The translations under genes were made by a program, and so were the position numbers. DNA of 64,000 nucleotides from Macropodus opercularis (Eukaryota > Chordata > Actinopteri > Anabantiformes > Osphronemidae): the NCBI GenBank assembly GCA_030770545.1, contig CM061090.1, positions 12,901,501 through 12,965,500 on the forward strand, read 5' to 3'. Below, piece by piece: positions 49,801 through 63,700 of this stretch. Each line of letters starts with the position of its first letter. Position 1 is the stretch's first letter. The notes beneath the pieces were generated by a model. That model saw nothing but the letters and a program-made list of their open reading frames with translations. It ran no database searches and was not told where the DNA came from.

Positions 49801-52169
49801 AAGTCAATGAACAAACCAACGTTTACAAACTCAAAAATCATTAATGAATTATGTTTATCGCTAATCATTATAGTGGAGATCCCATTAACGTGTCTTACAG
49901 TATATATACAGTATTGTATATTGGATCTTCTGGATGGAAGATGCTTGAGGCGCTCTTCAAAACAACTGGCTGGCAGAGCTGAAGGCCATGAAGAATGTCA
50001 AGCCCATCCTTGCAAAATACGACTGCACTTATTGATTTCATCTAAAGCCGCGTCTGTAGTAGGAGAGACCTCGACACTGAAAGGTCCCTCTTGACCTTGA
50101 AAACAACAGTTCAGTACGATCTTGCTCTCTAGTCAGTAGCTACTCTGCAGGTTATAATCATATCCCACTCACCAGGAATGCGGACTGTTGGCTTCTTTTA
50201 CTGAATGTCCTCACAGGGATTCCTCCGCCCACATTTTTACTATTACAAACGTACAAATGTTTTTGCGTTATCTCAGTGGCTACACAATGTCAATACCTAT
50301 AAAGTTTTAATCTGGTGGCACTGGGCTTCAGTGCCCAGCAAAGAGAATAACACACAGTGTTTAGTGTATGCTGCGCAAAGCCCTAGTGAGGTAGCACGAA
50401 GGGGAGAAGATGCTTAGCGTGAAACAATGAGTGTCAAAGATGAAAGGACACAGGGACGAGGAAACAAGAGTCTGAGGAGCTGTTGATAATAGGATCATGC
50501 AATAAAGTTACAATTATGAAACGCATGATGAAAGGAAGCTGCACTGCTGACATGCACCAAACTGTCTGTGCGTCTCCTCTGTATGCCATGATTGCAGTCA
50601 CTGAAGTAACTATTCCAGAATCATTGATGCTTGATTAAAAAATGACACATCGTCCTCAGGCGTATGTGTGTGTTCATATAGTAAAAGACAGAGGGTCTTC
50701 TTGCTGTGGCATATGCCTGCGAGCATGTGTGTGTCTTGTATGCATGCGCTTTGTGTGTGTTTTTATCCCTCCTCCGGCGAGGCCCCACGCACCGTCTGCC
50801 TCTGACTGATTCAGTATTCAGCTCCACAGAGAGACGGAGCGAGAGGGAGAGGTAAGAGCTGTATGAGGAGGAGAAGGAGAACCAAAAGCAGAAAAAAAGC
50901 CCCAAAAGAACAGCAGGAGGATGAAAAGAAAAGAGAGGAGCAGCATATGTGTGAGTGAAAAGCTGAGAGATAAGAGGTTTTTAATTTTCATTCATGAGCC
51001 ACTTCTCCGTGACCCCCCCTCAACACACCTGCCTCCTCCACCTGCACTCCCCAAATCAGCATCCGCTCTGCCGCCATTTTGGAAAACCAGGTGCTGCAGA
51101 CTTTATGTTATGTATGTTTACGTCCTCCTCCCCAAATGGTGGACTGTGCTGTGAATGAAGAAAAAAACAAAAACAAAAATACAGCTGCTGGAGAGGTGAG
51201 GGGGATGTAGGAGGGAGACAAGAGGCGGAAGATAAGACAGAGAACAAGATGATGAGGGAGGGAAAGAAAGAGAAAATGGAGGCTGGAGGAGGAGAGGGGA
51301 GGTTTTCCATCCTGTTTGTTTTTCATTAGAGGCTTCAAATCTAATGAGAGGCTAAGAGGGAGACAGGAGGGAGACAGACGCAAAAGGTAAAACCCACACA
51401 GAGATGGGAAAGATGCAGATACATCAGAAGGGAAGAAACGCGTAAAATGTCCACAGATAGAATAGTCAAGAAATGATAAAACTAGGCAGATAAGATCTAT
51501 TAATGGACAGAGGCATAATAACGGGACTCCCAGCCTCACTGGCATATACTGCATATAAATCTAGCACTCAGCACAGGGACTGTGTGTGGGGGGTGGATGT
51601 GATCGTAGAAGCAGACTGCAGTCAGGCAAGTCTTCACATTGTTTTAGCTCTGTCTACATTTCCAAACAGATCCTCTAATTAATCTGCCCAGCGGGTCTAT
51701 CGCAAACTGTCTGTGTGTTAGTGTGAGAGAGCAATGAAATACAGAAGCAGCAAAATACAAAGAACTCACGTTAAAGACACAGTAGATGAACACTGTGAAG
51801 TTCACTCAACACTGTCATCCACAAACCATCAAAGCACATTATGCTTCTGTTACGTTTCTGTAGTTTTTGTTCTGTGTTTCCTCACAGAGCTGTGTCAGCT
51901 CAGCCACTCAGAATTTTAAGAGAGTGTGACGGTCATTTGTCAGGTTCAATTTAGTTTGACCTCTTGCCTCTGACAGGGCCGCTCCACAAGTCTCTACATC
52001 CACTCTACATTCTATTACCACAGGACTATTTGGGAAGTTGTCCGGGTCCAGATGTAACAAAGCAGGCCCAGATCAAGATGCTCCCGCCACCGTTGTTTCT
52101 AATGTGTAAAGGCTTCATCCTCAGTCGTGGATGCCACACGTGTTCACTGTTTTGCATATGGCTCCTTCA
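46081..52169. other. Intergenic stretch without a supported gene
   Basis: It contains a CA microsatellite (46814-46848), a repeat-like purine-rich block near 47600-47870, an AT-rich block near 48420-48560, a GA-rich segment with a possible donor site (50760-50875) and a second purine-rich block at 51180-51420. No coding exon is supported. Confidence 0.5.
46814..46848. repeat. CA microsatellite (about 17 units)
   Basis: The longest uninterrupted dinucleotide repeat in the window. Confidence 0.95.
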
Positions 52170-52426
52170 TTAACCCTTGTGCAGCCTTAGAGGATGTCAA
52201 AATGAAAACAGGGGGCGCTCTAAGCTCAAAAACACACACAAGGGTTGGATAAAACAGCCTTTGTGGGTGTTACATCCAAGCAATGAACACGTCTGGGTTC
52301 ATCTAGATAAAGCGTTTTGTGATTTATCTTCTGTCTGCGGCTGTTTTATCCAACCCTTGTGTGATTTTTGAGCTTTGAGTGCCTCCTATTTTCATTTTGA
52401 CCCCTCGAAGGCTGCATGAGGGTTAA
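52170..52426. mobile_element. piggyBac-like MITE, copy 3 (intact ends)
   Basis: 257 bases including both flanking TTAA. The left end TTAACCCTTGTGCAGCC pairs with the right end GGCTGCATGAGGGTTAA. The inner arms GTTGGATAAAACAGCC and GGCTGTTTTATCCAAC are also present. It differs from copy 2 by small gaps and substitutions, so the two inserted separately from related parents. It is noncoding and would depend on an autonomous element elsewhere in the genome. Confidence 0.92.
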
Positions 52427-55400
52427 GAGGAATGTTAGCCTACTGCTCTAGGCTTGTCTGTGAAGATTCTCAGTAAATCATGTATATGAGAGGGCCCTTA
52501 AAGTTTCTGTTCAGGACGTGCTGAGAGACGTATCATCTCTGATATGAAAGATCCACTTAGTTCTCATCAGCTTTTTCAGCAGGAAGAGGCATAGTTAAGG
52601 TGGTGGCTTAGACAAAATGCACAGACCAACTTTCTTCAAAGCTTAAAAGAGACTTTTCCAACAACATGACAGCTAATAGATTCAAAAAGTCCCTCAAAAG
52701 TTAAAAATGTGATGCATTAAAGAATAAAGTCAAAGTCAAGACTCTATAGAATCAAATCATGCTACGTTCCAACCTTCTTCCTTCTCCATACACTTTGTGT
52801 TTCTTTATCTCAGCTCACAAAACACTGAGGGGAAGAGATCAAGCTAAGGATAAAGTGCAGCAAGTGTTGTGAGGCTTATTAAATCTGTCTTTGTGTTGTT
52901 TTGCAGCCAAACAATTGGCTCAAAACATGACGCCAGTATCAAAACTTAGTTTCCCGCCAGGTAACCCACAGCAAAAAACACACTGTGCTAGGGGTGAGAT
53001 ACGGTACTGATACAGTAGAGAGGAGCAGGAGATGGCTGACCTCCTTTATCTGCTTATCACGGCTAATCAGTTTTTGCCAAAGTATCCTAACACGTTTTCA
53101 TCAAGAAAAACTTTATATGCATGGATGGACACGAGGCTCCCAATCGACTCATCAGTAGAAAATATCTGGCTGAGCAAAAAAAGCATAAGCTGTCGACAGA
53201 AACAGGAGAAGTTGACTAAGATTCCCAAGCTGCCCCCAATTACTGCTCTTACAGTTCTCAACAGTAAAAATTACACACTGCTAAGCTGACAGTCGTAACT
53301 TGAAAGGTGGAGCTGAGGACCGGGAGGTGACAGGACACGCGGCCGTTCTGGATGTGTCTGTAATGAAGTCTAATAGGCGTCAGACTAATGTGTAACGTAG
53401 TGCATCCTCCTCTGTGGAGCCTTATAACACGACTTCTCCTCCCAGCATGGGCTGGACCGTTTCTTCAATCGGAGCTTTCTCTGATTAAATGAACATTGTT
53501 GTTGTGTGTATTTGTATCAACCTTAAATGTGTAGCTCTCTCTACTCAAGGCCAAGTTCGGCCCTGCTCGTAGTCTCCAGCCTGTTTTAACTCCTTCCCAA
53601 CTCTTTTCTTTCCCAATATAATCTAAACAACCAAAGTAAAGTGCCAAACTAAGCTGAATGGCGTTCTGGGCGTTTTCTTTTCAATATGCAGCTTACCCAT
53701 GTTTTCAAAAAGGCAGGTGGATTAAATCTCCTCCTGTATTTGCAGAAGCAGAAAGCTCAACCTTGACTTCTTCCAAAGAACATTCACTGAGGATACTGTA
53801 GTGCATCACAATAAGACACACACAAATCTTTCTGGTACCTATATTTTGTCTGTTACCTATTAATAAACCAGTCATGCAGAATGCATTTCCTCGGTTTGTT
53901 TGGTAGGTAGAAGCTACCAGCTGTCAGCCACCCTCTCCCACCATCCTGTACAGTAACTACTCTCTGCGTTTATTGTTCCTTTGTCGTCATTACTTTTACA
54001 TTTTACCACCCACATGTTTTAATTTGTTTTATTAACCCCCAAATGTGTCATATTCAATGTGACACCTCCTTCACAGAAATGAACCTACCATTCAGATGAG
54101 ACTATTCCTCTGGCCAGTCCGCTGCTTCCTAAAAAGGAGATGATCCTACTGGAGACGGCCGCTGTGGGCACTAGAATCAAACCCACCATAACAAGCTGCT
54201 TCTGAGCTGCAGCTCCCAGCGGTGCTGCTTTTAGAGCTGTCCTCTCAGTGCATCCCACTGTTTCTGTTGGACAATCCCCTGAACCATCACAATGTTTGTT
54301 GTGCTAGTTTTGAAAGATCTTCCTGTTGCTCCAACCTCCCTGGGATTAGTCAGCAGAGCGAGCAGAGCGACGTGGATATGAATCCGACTTCTGTGATTGT
54401 TTATTGATCGCAATGCCATTGATGACCAGCTCAATATTGTTAAAAAAATACTGCATGTGTTTGTTGGTTAGTAAGCTGTGTGAGTTCATCTGTAGAAATC
54501 CATGGTCTGTTTAAAGATGAACTGATTACATTTTGCAGGGCATTGGTTAAGGTTAGTGTGAGCTGACATGTCCCATTCTAGTCAACGCAATGTCACCGAT
54601 ATTTATTCACATTCGCTGATTAGAATGAGAAACTGCAAACTGGCTGGTTGGCGGAGACACAGGACCACAAAGAAGTAACTGAAGTTGTGTCCCCAGACAG
54701 ACAACAAACTGCAGAACAATGACGAAATGGGTGTAGTTCCCCTGTTGGCCTTTTCTCCACCAGAGTCGAGGTGTTGCCTAATTAGCAACTCTTACAAATG
54801 TCCTCCTGTCCTTGGTCACATGTGATCTAACGTTTTTTTTTATTATGCCTTTCCCCCATTCTTTCTTATCCTCTTTTCTCCTTTCATCTTTTTCATTAGC
54901 CACAAGCTAATTACCCATTGGAGTTCCCAAAGGGATTGACTAGTCCACAGAAAGATAATTAGCATGCACCTAACGGACAAGCTTGGCCGTACAAGTGGAA
55001 CATAGATGCCAGAAGTGAATGAAGAGGTAAGAAAACAGAGAATAAGAAAACCCGGCAACGAGAAAGTGAAACAGCCACTGTCAACGGAGTAGAAGCTGCA
55101 CAAGCATTTGTTCTGATTGGGAGAAAAAACATTTAGCAGAACAGTTTGGTCACTGATTAGCCGGATGGTTTTTGTGACTCTATACAACACAGGTCCATCA
55201 ATGTGGCAGCAAAGAGGAATTTGACGTGAGTCAATATGTTTCTCGAGCTTCTTGGTGCCGCTGCAGGAGAGCTGCAGCACACAATGAGCACCAGCACAGA
55301 CAGCTTCAGTTTCCTTTATTTCCACAGAGGAGCAGACCTGTCACTGAGACCACCCACTCGTATATAGATTGTGGGGGGGAACAAACACTATGGTGACCTA

Positions 55401-58400
55401 TAGACACAGCAAAAGCTCTTTGCTACTCGCTGCTATAGTCGATAGTTTACAGTGTATGCCAGTGAGTTTGTATGGTCTATAGATGGAGATGTGAGTATAG
55501 ATTAAAGAGATTAATCTGATGAAATACCAAATAATACATAACATAAATTCTAATGTTGCAGTTGGTACCACGCAAAAACTCAAAATACAACACAATTCTG
55601 CAAACTGTCTGCTGCTAATATGTAGCAATAAAAAGATTTGCTTGTGTTCTTGTGTCAGGCGTCCTTGAAACGCGAACATGCGTGGGGCTTGCTTGTGAGG
55701 TGTCTCTGCATGTCTCAGCCTCCACATTGCAGGCGCTGTGCGGTACACGGATACACACAGCATGCACAATGAGGAGGCCTGGGCACGCTGCGTCGCCGGC
55801 AACGCCACGGGCTAATCGCCGATTTGATGGACTAACAAATGAGAATGACCTGCTGGTCAGTGAAACAAAAAAGGTGCATTGTCCATGACAGGAAGCATAG
55901 AGGCCACAGAGCAGCGTACCGCAGGGGTTGTTTCGCCCGTTGCTCGATGTGCTGATATGAACCTGACACACTGCCTAGAGCGCTTGTAAGCAGGACTTAA
56001 AAAGCAAACAAATCTCTGATTTTCTGTACACAGCTGCTGCAATTAGCCCACATTTTAGTAGTTTCCACTGTGTTTTTAACCGATGCTAAAGCCCTAATTA
56101 TTTAGTACTTGTTATATTTCCTTGTTAGTGCCGACTTCATTTCATTACCTCTGAATGCGACAGTGAAGGTCAGCCTAATTTAATGTAAAGAAACTGTTCA
56201 GCCTGCACGACTTGGTGATTGATTACACTGAAGGAAACTTCACTAAATCACGTAATGCGTGTTCTCTCTTGGTGTGGGTGTGAACTTAACTGTGGCATTT
56301 CTCCCTCACTGACTCTGCCTCTTGGATTTGCTACACTCCCTGAGCTTTAAATCACTTCACTTCAGTAGCATAATAAGTGCTCTCTCCCACTTTTATGATA
56401 AAAAATTAGCCTACAACAGCCACAGGCGTTACACCCTATTTCTGTTTTAATAGGCCCTGGGACAATGGCTTCCTATGTATCCTTTAATGAGCTGCATGCT
56501 CCACGGTGTGACCCTGTGCTCATTTTGATCCCATGTCCGGAAAAAATATTGAGTACGACCCCGAGAAGCTGTGTTACCAACTAATGACTTCTCTGTGGAT
56601 CCACTTGTATGCAATTACATCACTTGTACAGTAGTTATCACATTTTCACAGAGCAGCAACAAAGCTGCGCCAACAACACATTCCTCTGCTGTAAACAGCG
56701 GCTTCACTGCATTTGTTGTTCTGAAGGTGTTCTGCGCGACTTTGTAAAGGCGATCTTTACCAATGAGAACCGGTTTGATTCAAGTACATTACACCTCAGC
56801 AAACGAAACTGAAGCGAGCGCTTCCAAGCAGCTCTCATGGCTGCCACACATGTACCGATTCCTTCCCCCTAATGAGTACAGTGGAAGGTGGAGACATAAA
56901 TTTCCCTCCATGTCAGGAGCAGTTCAGGAACACTTTCAGACTAATTGGAGAGGCAAGTGGCATGTACACTTTATTGTGACAGTCAAGGACAGGGCATCCT
57001 TGTTAAACTAAACTTTCTCTATCTCTAATCACCAAGATCCTGATAATTAAACCAAAATATGCATACGTGGCATAGGAAACCCCAGTTATAATTATGGAGT
57101 AATCATTAAAAAAATCTCACAAATGTTCTTGCAATTACTGTTGCAATTACAATATCATTTTTTTTCTGAGACAATACTTTTCTTTGCTCAAAATGCATCT
57201 TTGTCTTTGCAAATATAAACTTGCCAGCCAAACCAGAGTATCTGTTTCTGACTCATTCATCAGGCGCCTTTGCCATCCTGGCTACTCCTTCCAGCCAGTG
57301 ACTCAAGATTTCCCAGACGCTTTCCTTCAAAGTGCACACGCCAAGGTTCTGCTCCAGCTGTAGATTGTGTGGGCGATGCGATCTGAGTCATCCAATTTGT
57401 TTACATCTCTAACACAGTATGCTACGTTACGTCTGCAATTTCTCCTGAGCCAATTAGTGTAATTTAGTCAAGAGAACAGAGTGAATGTAACACCTGGATA
57501 AACTGACGCGAACAAACACGCACAGCAACAAAGCTTACAGCATTATCACCATCACTGTCTGACAAAAGCTAACAGTGTTTTATTAAAAAGATAGGACGCA
57601 GTGTGCGCTTTGTTTCTATAACAACCAACTGCTCCTGCCATCAAAGGGCACTTCAGTCGAACTCTCAAACGCTCTAGAAACTCCCACAGCGCAGTCGCTG
57701 AGGTTCAGGAAGGAAGAGTGATACTTCCCCCCTTTTGCTTTTACTTTATCCAAAACTAAAAATGTAAGCATTTAACCTAGAGGTCAGTCGGTGTCTCAGC
57801 CAACTGCTGCATGAACCGGCATCAAAGTTGTAGATGGTGATTTTTTGTCCACTACAGCTACTAGATGGAAAGGCACAGAAAAACAGGGCGAAGACGCATG
57901 GTCCCCTGAGGAACTAGTCTAAAGTACAGTATGTGTGCATCAGAGCGATCTCTGATGTTTAACAGCAGGTACATTATCATTATTAGGAAAACAGTACAGA
58001 TATTGTGAGACTCGAAGAAAGTTTCCATCTATGTTTTGTTCAGACTAGACCCTCAAAAAAGGTGAATCTCTCAAACAGGGCTTGCTGAGTTTTGTAGCTG
58101 CTCAAATACTTGTGAAGTAAAGTAGATTGAAAGTGACGTCGGCGCTGTTCCCGTCTTTAGCACTAAGCATATACAGTACATGCTGTTTCATCAGTCAAAG
58201 CTGTGAATCTTCCAATACAGGTTCAGCTCCATCTCGCTAACCTGTAGCGGAGGTGGATGATGAATCCAGCAGCGCTGAGGGAGAAGCACTGTGGGTGTTT
58301 CTGTCGGTGCTAGACTTTAATTATGCAGCAGCTGATACAACAGGATGAAACTGTGTCCCTCTGTCTTTCACACTGCATAAAAAACACCGCTGTCAATCCA

Positions 58401-59959
58401 CATTCCTGCTGATGCATTGGCACTTTAATTCATACGTTTCAAGACTATAATAAAATAAAAACAAAAGCACTTCACCCTTCAGGGTCCTGAACGATACAGA
58501 TCCCTCGCGTTCATTTCCACTTCATCAAGGTGTCTTAGCGTAACATGCTGTCGCGTTTCAGTTTTAGAAAATTTCAAGGTCATAAACTGCAGGTGTGTGA
58601 GTGTGTGTCAGATATTGCCCCCACCTGACCTACTGTGCTGTATAGGGTCAAAAGGCTAATAGCAACATGCTAGTGAGCTGCGGGTGAGTCATGCTCCACC
58701 TCCAGGCTTGTACAGTGACCCTACAGTCATTTGCAATCGCATTAAAAGCTGCATCATGGCCCAAGTTTGTCTGGTTCTGTGTCCTCCCGAGTTTCTAGCA
58801 GGAGCAACCAAGTACTGCACAGTAAGAGCAAGCTGGGTCTTATTAGTCATAATTCCTATTAATTATAATATTTTGTTCAGCTATGAAAGACAGTCATGGT
58901 TTGTTAATTGTAACATCAGCTGCAGCCACTTCAAGCTCCAGGAAAAGGGGTCAAGGTTTAAAGTTTACGATATTATAGGACGGGTCAGACAAGCACCAGT
59001 TCCTCCTGTGACTCATCCTACAGATGGGAATAAATCTTGGCAGAAGTCAGCCTGTCATCCAGAGACCTTTCAAGAACCTTCAAGCATATTTATGGTGTTT
59101 TGGCATTCCAGACGGTCACGTCCTCTGATTGAGTCAGCGGGCTGTCAACGCCTAGACGCTTTTTTCTAAACTAAGTGGTGCTAATGTTTACTGCACAAGT
59201 GAGGACTAGCACCGGTAAGGACTGTGTGTAGGTGTGTGTTGTTGTGGGTAGAGGTTGTGAGGTGTAGTGCTAATAATACATTTGTGCCGATTACCTGTTT
59301 GGAAGTGTGTGTTCTCAGGTGTGTCACGGTAAAAGATCAAACACTTGAATTCTCTTTATTTCGTCTGTGGGTTGAGAAAAGTTGGCGCATGCTCAAGAAT
59401 CACTAATTGATCCAGTTACCTGTGGAGAATATTAAACACGTCTCTGACACAAACACCGACGCAAACAGCTATTTGCGCTGCCTTTGATCACTGAGACACC
59501 TTTGAAGTTGCATCTGAAAGGGACGTTGCATCGACTGCATAAAATAGTCAAAAATTATTGTACTTTAAAAAGACATTGCACATTTTTTATGCGTGCCACA
59601 TACATTATCATAAGTCACTATAAACATTAGTGCAGCGCATTTCACGGAAGCCAAGACACAGAAGCTAATTAGACTGCATCATCCGCAAAGAACACGAAGA
59701 ACCCAATCATGTAACATATCAGACGTAATGACCTGCACTAATGGGGTTGGGTCGAACAACTGGCTTTAATGAAGCCTACGATAGACAGAGATGTGCACAA
59801 ACATAAACTGAAGAGGCTGATTCAAAACATTTCTGTAACAGAGGACAAGATTCATCACGTTGTAAAAAGCGAAGCTTCCAACATGTCCAGGGTTATTCTG
59901 AACGCCTCCTCCAGATCATTGTTGTCATTAGATCAACAGTTAAACCATCAGAAGCAGGC
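52427..59959. other. Intergenic stretch without a supported gene
   Basis: AT-rich sequence with no recognised element. The 161-codon frame at 58684-59169 and the 160-codon minus frame at 54843-55325 show no domain, no conserved motif and no good splice context. Confidence 0.5.
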
Positions 59960-60755
59960 TTATCGCCAGAGTCTGACTGGACTTAGAAAGAGAGATCACA
60001 TTTCTCCTACATTAGCTTCTCTGCATTGGCTCCCTGTCAAATCTAGGATAGAATTCAAAATTCTTCTCCTCACCTACGAAGCTCTTCATAATAAAGCTCC
60101 ATCTTATCTTAAAGACCTCATGGCTCCTTATGCTCCCAACAGAACGCTTGGTTCTCAGAGCGCTGGTCTACTTGTGGTTCCTAGAGTTTCTAAATGTAGA
60201 ACGGGAGGCAGAGCCTTTAGCTCCAAGCTCCTCTATGTGGAACCAGCTTCTAGTTCAGGTTCGAGAAGCAGACGCCCTCTCTAGTTTTAAAACTAGGCTT
60301 AAAACCTTTCTTTTTGACTACAACTCGTAGTTGTGCTTCTCCCCTTCTGTCTCTCTCTCTATTCTCATCTACAGGTATCGTCAGACTCAGAGTCGTGTGT
60401 CTCCAGTGTTCAGTTGCTGGTCCAACCGCCTGTGTTCAGTTGCTGCTTGTTTTGTTGTTGTTGTTCTTTTCTCTCTTCTCTATCCCTTCACCCCAACCAG
60501 TCAAGGCAGATGGCCGCCCACACTGAGCCTGGGTCTGCTGGAGGTTTCTTCCTCTCTATAGAGGGAGTTTTCCCTCCACTGTTGCTATTAAATGTACAAT
60601 TTGTTGATTGGCTACAATTAAAAGCTGCTCTATGTGGTATGTGGTCTGTGTGTAAGATCTTAAACCTTACTTGTAAAGTGCCTTGAGATAAATGATGTTG
60701 TGAATTGGCGCTATATAAATAAAGTTGAATTGAATTGAGTTGAATAAAATGAATC
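59960..60755 (+). mobile_element. 5'-truncated L2-type LINE with broken ORF
   Basis: The frame from about 59960 reads DHISPTLASLHWLPVKSRI, then FKILLLTYEALHNKAPSYL, then a PYAPNRTLGSQSAGLLVVPR block. This is the typical C-terminal region downstream of the reverse transcriptase in fish L2 elements. Near 60215-60240 the frame shifts; the other frame continues WNQLLVQVREADALSSFKTR and ends FDYNS. The 3' UTR follows and ends GGCGCTATATAAATAAAG with TTGAAT-type short terminal repeats (60725-60750), the expected L2 tail. The endonuclease and polymerase domains are missing. Confidence 0.9.
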
Positions 60756-63700
60756 CAGGCTATTAAGACAGCATTTAGTAGCTTACTGTGACTCTAACAT
60801 ACATAAATGTCAAATATAATTTACCAATGTCTCAATTATTTTAATTTAAAACAACAACAAAAAAAACAAAAAATCATAGAAAGACACTGCTCTGCATTCT
60901 GGTTCATGGCGTCGCATGGTATCAACCTTGGTTTTGTGTTGTGTGAGACAAGTGTGAATTGTATTTGACATTTGTGTATATTACAGTAACAATAATCGAC
61001 GTAAACGTGTGATCGTTGTCGCCTCTCGCCTGAACTGATCTGCTCTGTCTTCTAGCCAGAGGATTGTCAGGATGCAGGGGGGTCACACATGGGGCCAACA
61101 ACTACCTCATGTCCGTGATGTCCTCATAGTTCATATCTCCATGAGGTCATCACGGACATGATGTCTCTCCTCTTAACCATCATGGACTTACTTCAACCTC
61201 ACCCCTTTACTGTATAAAAAGCTCTTCTAAACTTTTGGGGACTGGTTATAATGTCCTTACTTCATTTCATTTTAATAGAAACACAAATACCTGGAAATAT
61301 TATTCGTACACAGTAAATATTTCAGCCCAACCGAGTTGCAGAACACAGCAACATGTACGGCAGTTAGCCTAATTCATGACCATGGCTTTTGTCTGTTTTT
61401 CTGCAGCTAATTGTAATTAACGACTCAGCAAACCGAAGAAACCCAAGAGGACGGTGCTGGTTCTCAGCAGCCATGTAGGGAGCAGAGAACATGAATCTAC
61501 GATGAGCTTCTAATTGTGGCTAAACTTACAAAAGCACAAAAAGGTACCGTGACGAACGAGTAGCACTTTCATTTAGAGGACAAGACGGCAATAGCGTTCG
61601 CATCAATAGGCCGATTGTACACATGTCAATAACCATTATGCTGCATTGTGTTTGTGTGCACATACATATTGGAGATGAAGTATTGGATTCAATTTGCCGT
61701 GGTTGGCCTCAGTGGCAACGTACAAGCTAATGATCTTGGATGAGCAGTTTAACTGCTCCTCACTGTCTGGCTGCGTCTTCCTCTGCCTGTCGCCGTCTCT
61801 CTCACACCTTCTCTGGTTGTAATATTTAGCTGTTCTCACAGTTTCAGCTAATCATCACACCAATTGCAGGTGTGATGCTGCAGTTGCTCGCAGGGCAATG
61901 GCTGGAAATCAATAAAAACTCACTGGAAATATTGATTTAACTAGAAGAGAAATTCATCACTTTACTTCACACAAACAGACACACACATGCTGAAATCAAG
62001 TGCCTTTACGGAGCACTTAGGAGGGTTTACCTGCAGCTAAAGCAACATGATGGTATGGACTCAAATCTCATCTTATTCGCAGAAATGTGATTTTTTCTTC
62101 ACATTCGGCACAAACGTCTGCCTTCGTTTTATCCATAACTGCTTTGCTTACTTTAAACGTTTTCCTTTTATTTATTGTTTTAATGGAGAGGCATGGAGAC
62201 ACAGATTCAAGTTGTACGTCAGTCTCAAACACGCATACATCGCGTGCACAGGATTGCGTGATTGCAAGGCTAAACAAACAGTGGAGATTTGCATGACTAA
62301 AAATACCTCGGGGAAACCTGCTGCGCTGGTGTGTGTCTGCATTCTGTACGTGAGCACAGAGGATCAGAAAGATGTAGAGACACACGAGATTTGTCGACAG
62401 AGAGTTCGGCGCGTCTCTGTTCTCGCTCTTTAAATTCCGGGGTTGTTTTAACGTTGCACAAAACAGCAACAAACGGGGGTGGAGTGAGACGCTGGCGAAC
62501 GCCAACACACAGACACAGAAGCGTGTGAGGAGCGGAGAGCAGAGCGACGACGTTACGCTCCGGTGGTCCGAGAGGTTCCTGACAATTCCACTGTGACACG
62601 TTGAGGTCAAAGGTCAAACGTGTTCCTCCTCATTGAATCTCCCCCGCGAACACACATTCCTCCTGTCTACCAGGCCCGTTTGTGCACCAACCTTGATCTT
62701 TCATGTAGATTTCTTGCCCTGACTTTTTTTTTTAAGATACTAGTGCAGGGTGCTTTGCCGAGCCTTCGGTGCACGCTGTTGTATTGTTTGGTGTTTATGT
62801 ATGTACGTACAGTAATATGGTGATTATGCATCCAGACCATTAAAAGAAAAGAAAAAAAGCATTTCCACAAATTAATCTGTTTCTGGCATCATTTTTCACT
62901 AAAAACGATTTTCTATCATTTTTCATTCTATGTCATGACAGGTAGATGGACAACGCCGTTCACTGCTGCACTTCAACTTGTTATTTCCAATCCATCTCCC
63001 CTCCTCGCTTTTATCACCCTCTATTCCCCGAGCTTTCCAACCAAGTCTCTGCTCTGCTCTTGCTCGTCTTCCCTGTCATCTTCTTCTATTTCTCGCTCAT
63101 ATACATTCAGTTCATGCCCATCCTCTCTCTGTGGTTCTTCCTCCCTGCTTCCTCACTGTCCATCCCTTTCTTCATTGGCTTATGAGTGTTTCTAGTCAAA
63201 CCTCATCCTAGCGAGTGGTTCACTCTGATGAACCTGTAGCATCTTTGATCAAAATGTTTTCAGTAATAAATCAAGGAAAATACGTTTATGATAACGGAAT
63301 ATACTAATTTTATTAAATAAGCAAAATGAAAAAGATCCTGTAACAAAGTCACTGTCAGACATTAACTGCCAAAACAGCTTGACAACTGCTGAAGCGCTGC
63401 ACGGGACAGAGGCCCCTAACCTGTTTTGTTAGTTAATAGCTTGCAGGGTTTCTCCAGATCAGTAAGTCACTCATATTATTATTTGCCATCAATCATCGTG
63501 ACACCGTGACACCTGGCAGGTTGTTTTCAGCGGTTCATTGCTTACAAACAAGCTGTGCTTTTTGCTTTGCGCAAGCCTTCTCTGTGCAGCTGTGAATTTT
63601 TGCTGCACGGTGGGACCTGCTGGGTTTAGTGCCTGGCTCACAGTGGCAGCAGAGAGTGGAGCTCCTGAAGACAGCGCAGCAGCAGTGCGACATGGAGCCT

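Noticed and set aside
52044..52062. Eleven-base match to the 3' part of miR-1298, a microRNA hosted by mammalian HTR2C
   Set aside because: GTCCAGATGTA is shared but the 5' seed half is not, the match is on the strand opposite to htr2c, and no hairpin can be drawn around it.
58684..59169. 161-codon plus-strand frame
   Set aside because: No recognisable domain or membrane pattern, atypical composition and no supporting splice sites.
62068..62610. 180-codon minus-strand frame
   Set aside because: Its length comes from CA-rich and low-complexity sequence; overlapping frames on both strands are equally open and no family is recognised.
62935..63211. Three overlapping plus-strand frames
   Set aside because: They arise from a pyrimidine-rich tract; leucine/serine/proline-rich translation in all three frames shows composition, not coding.
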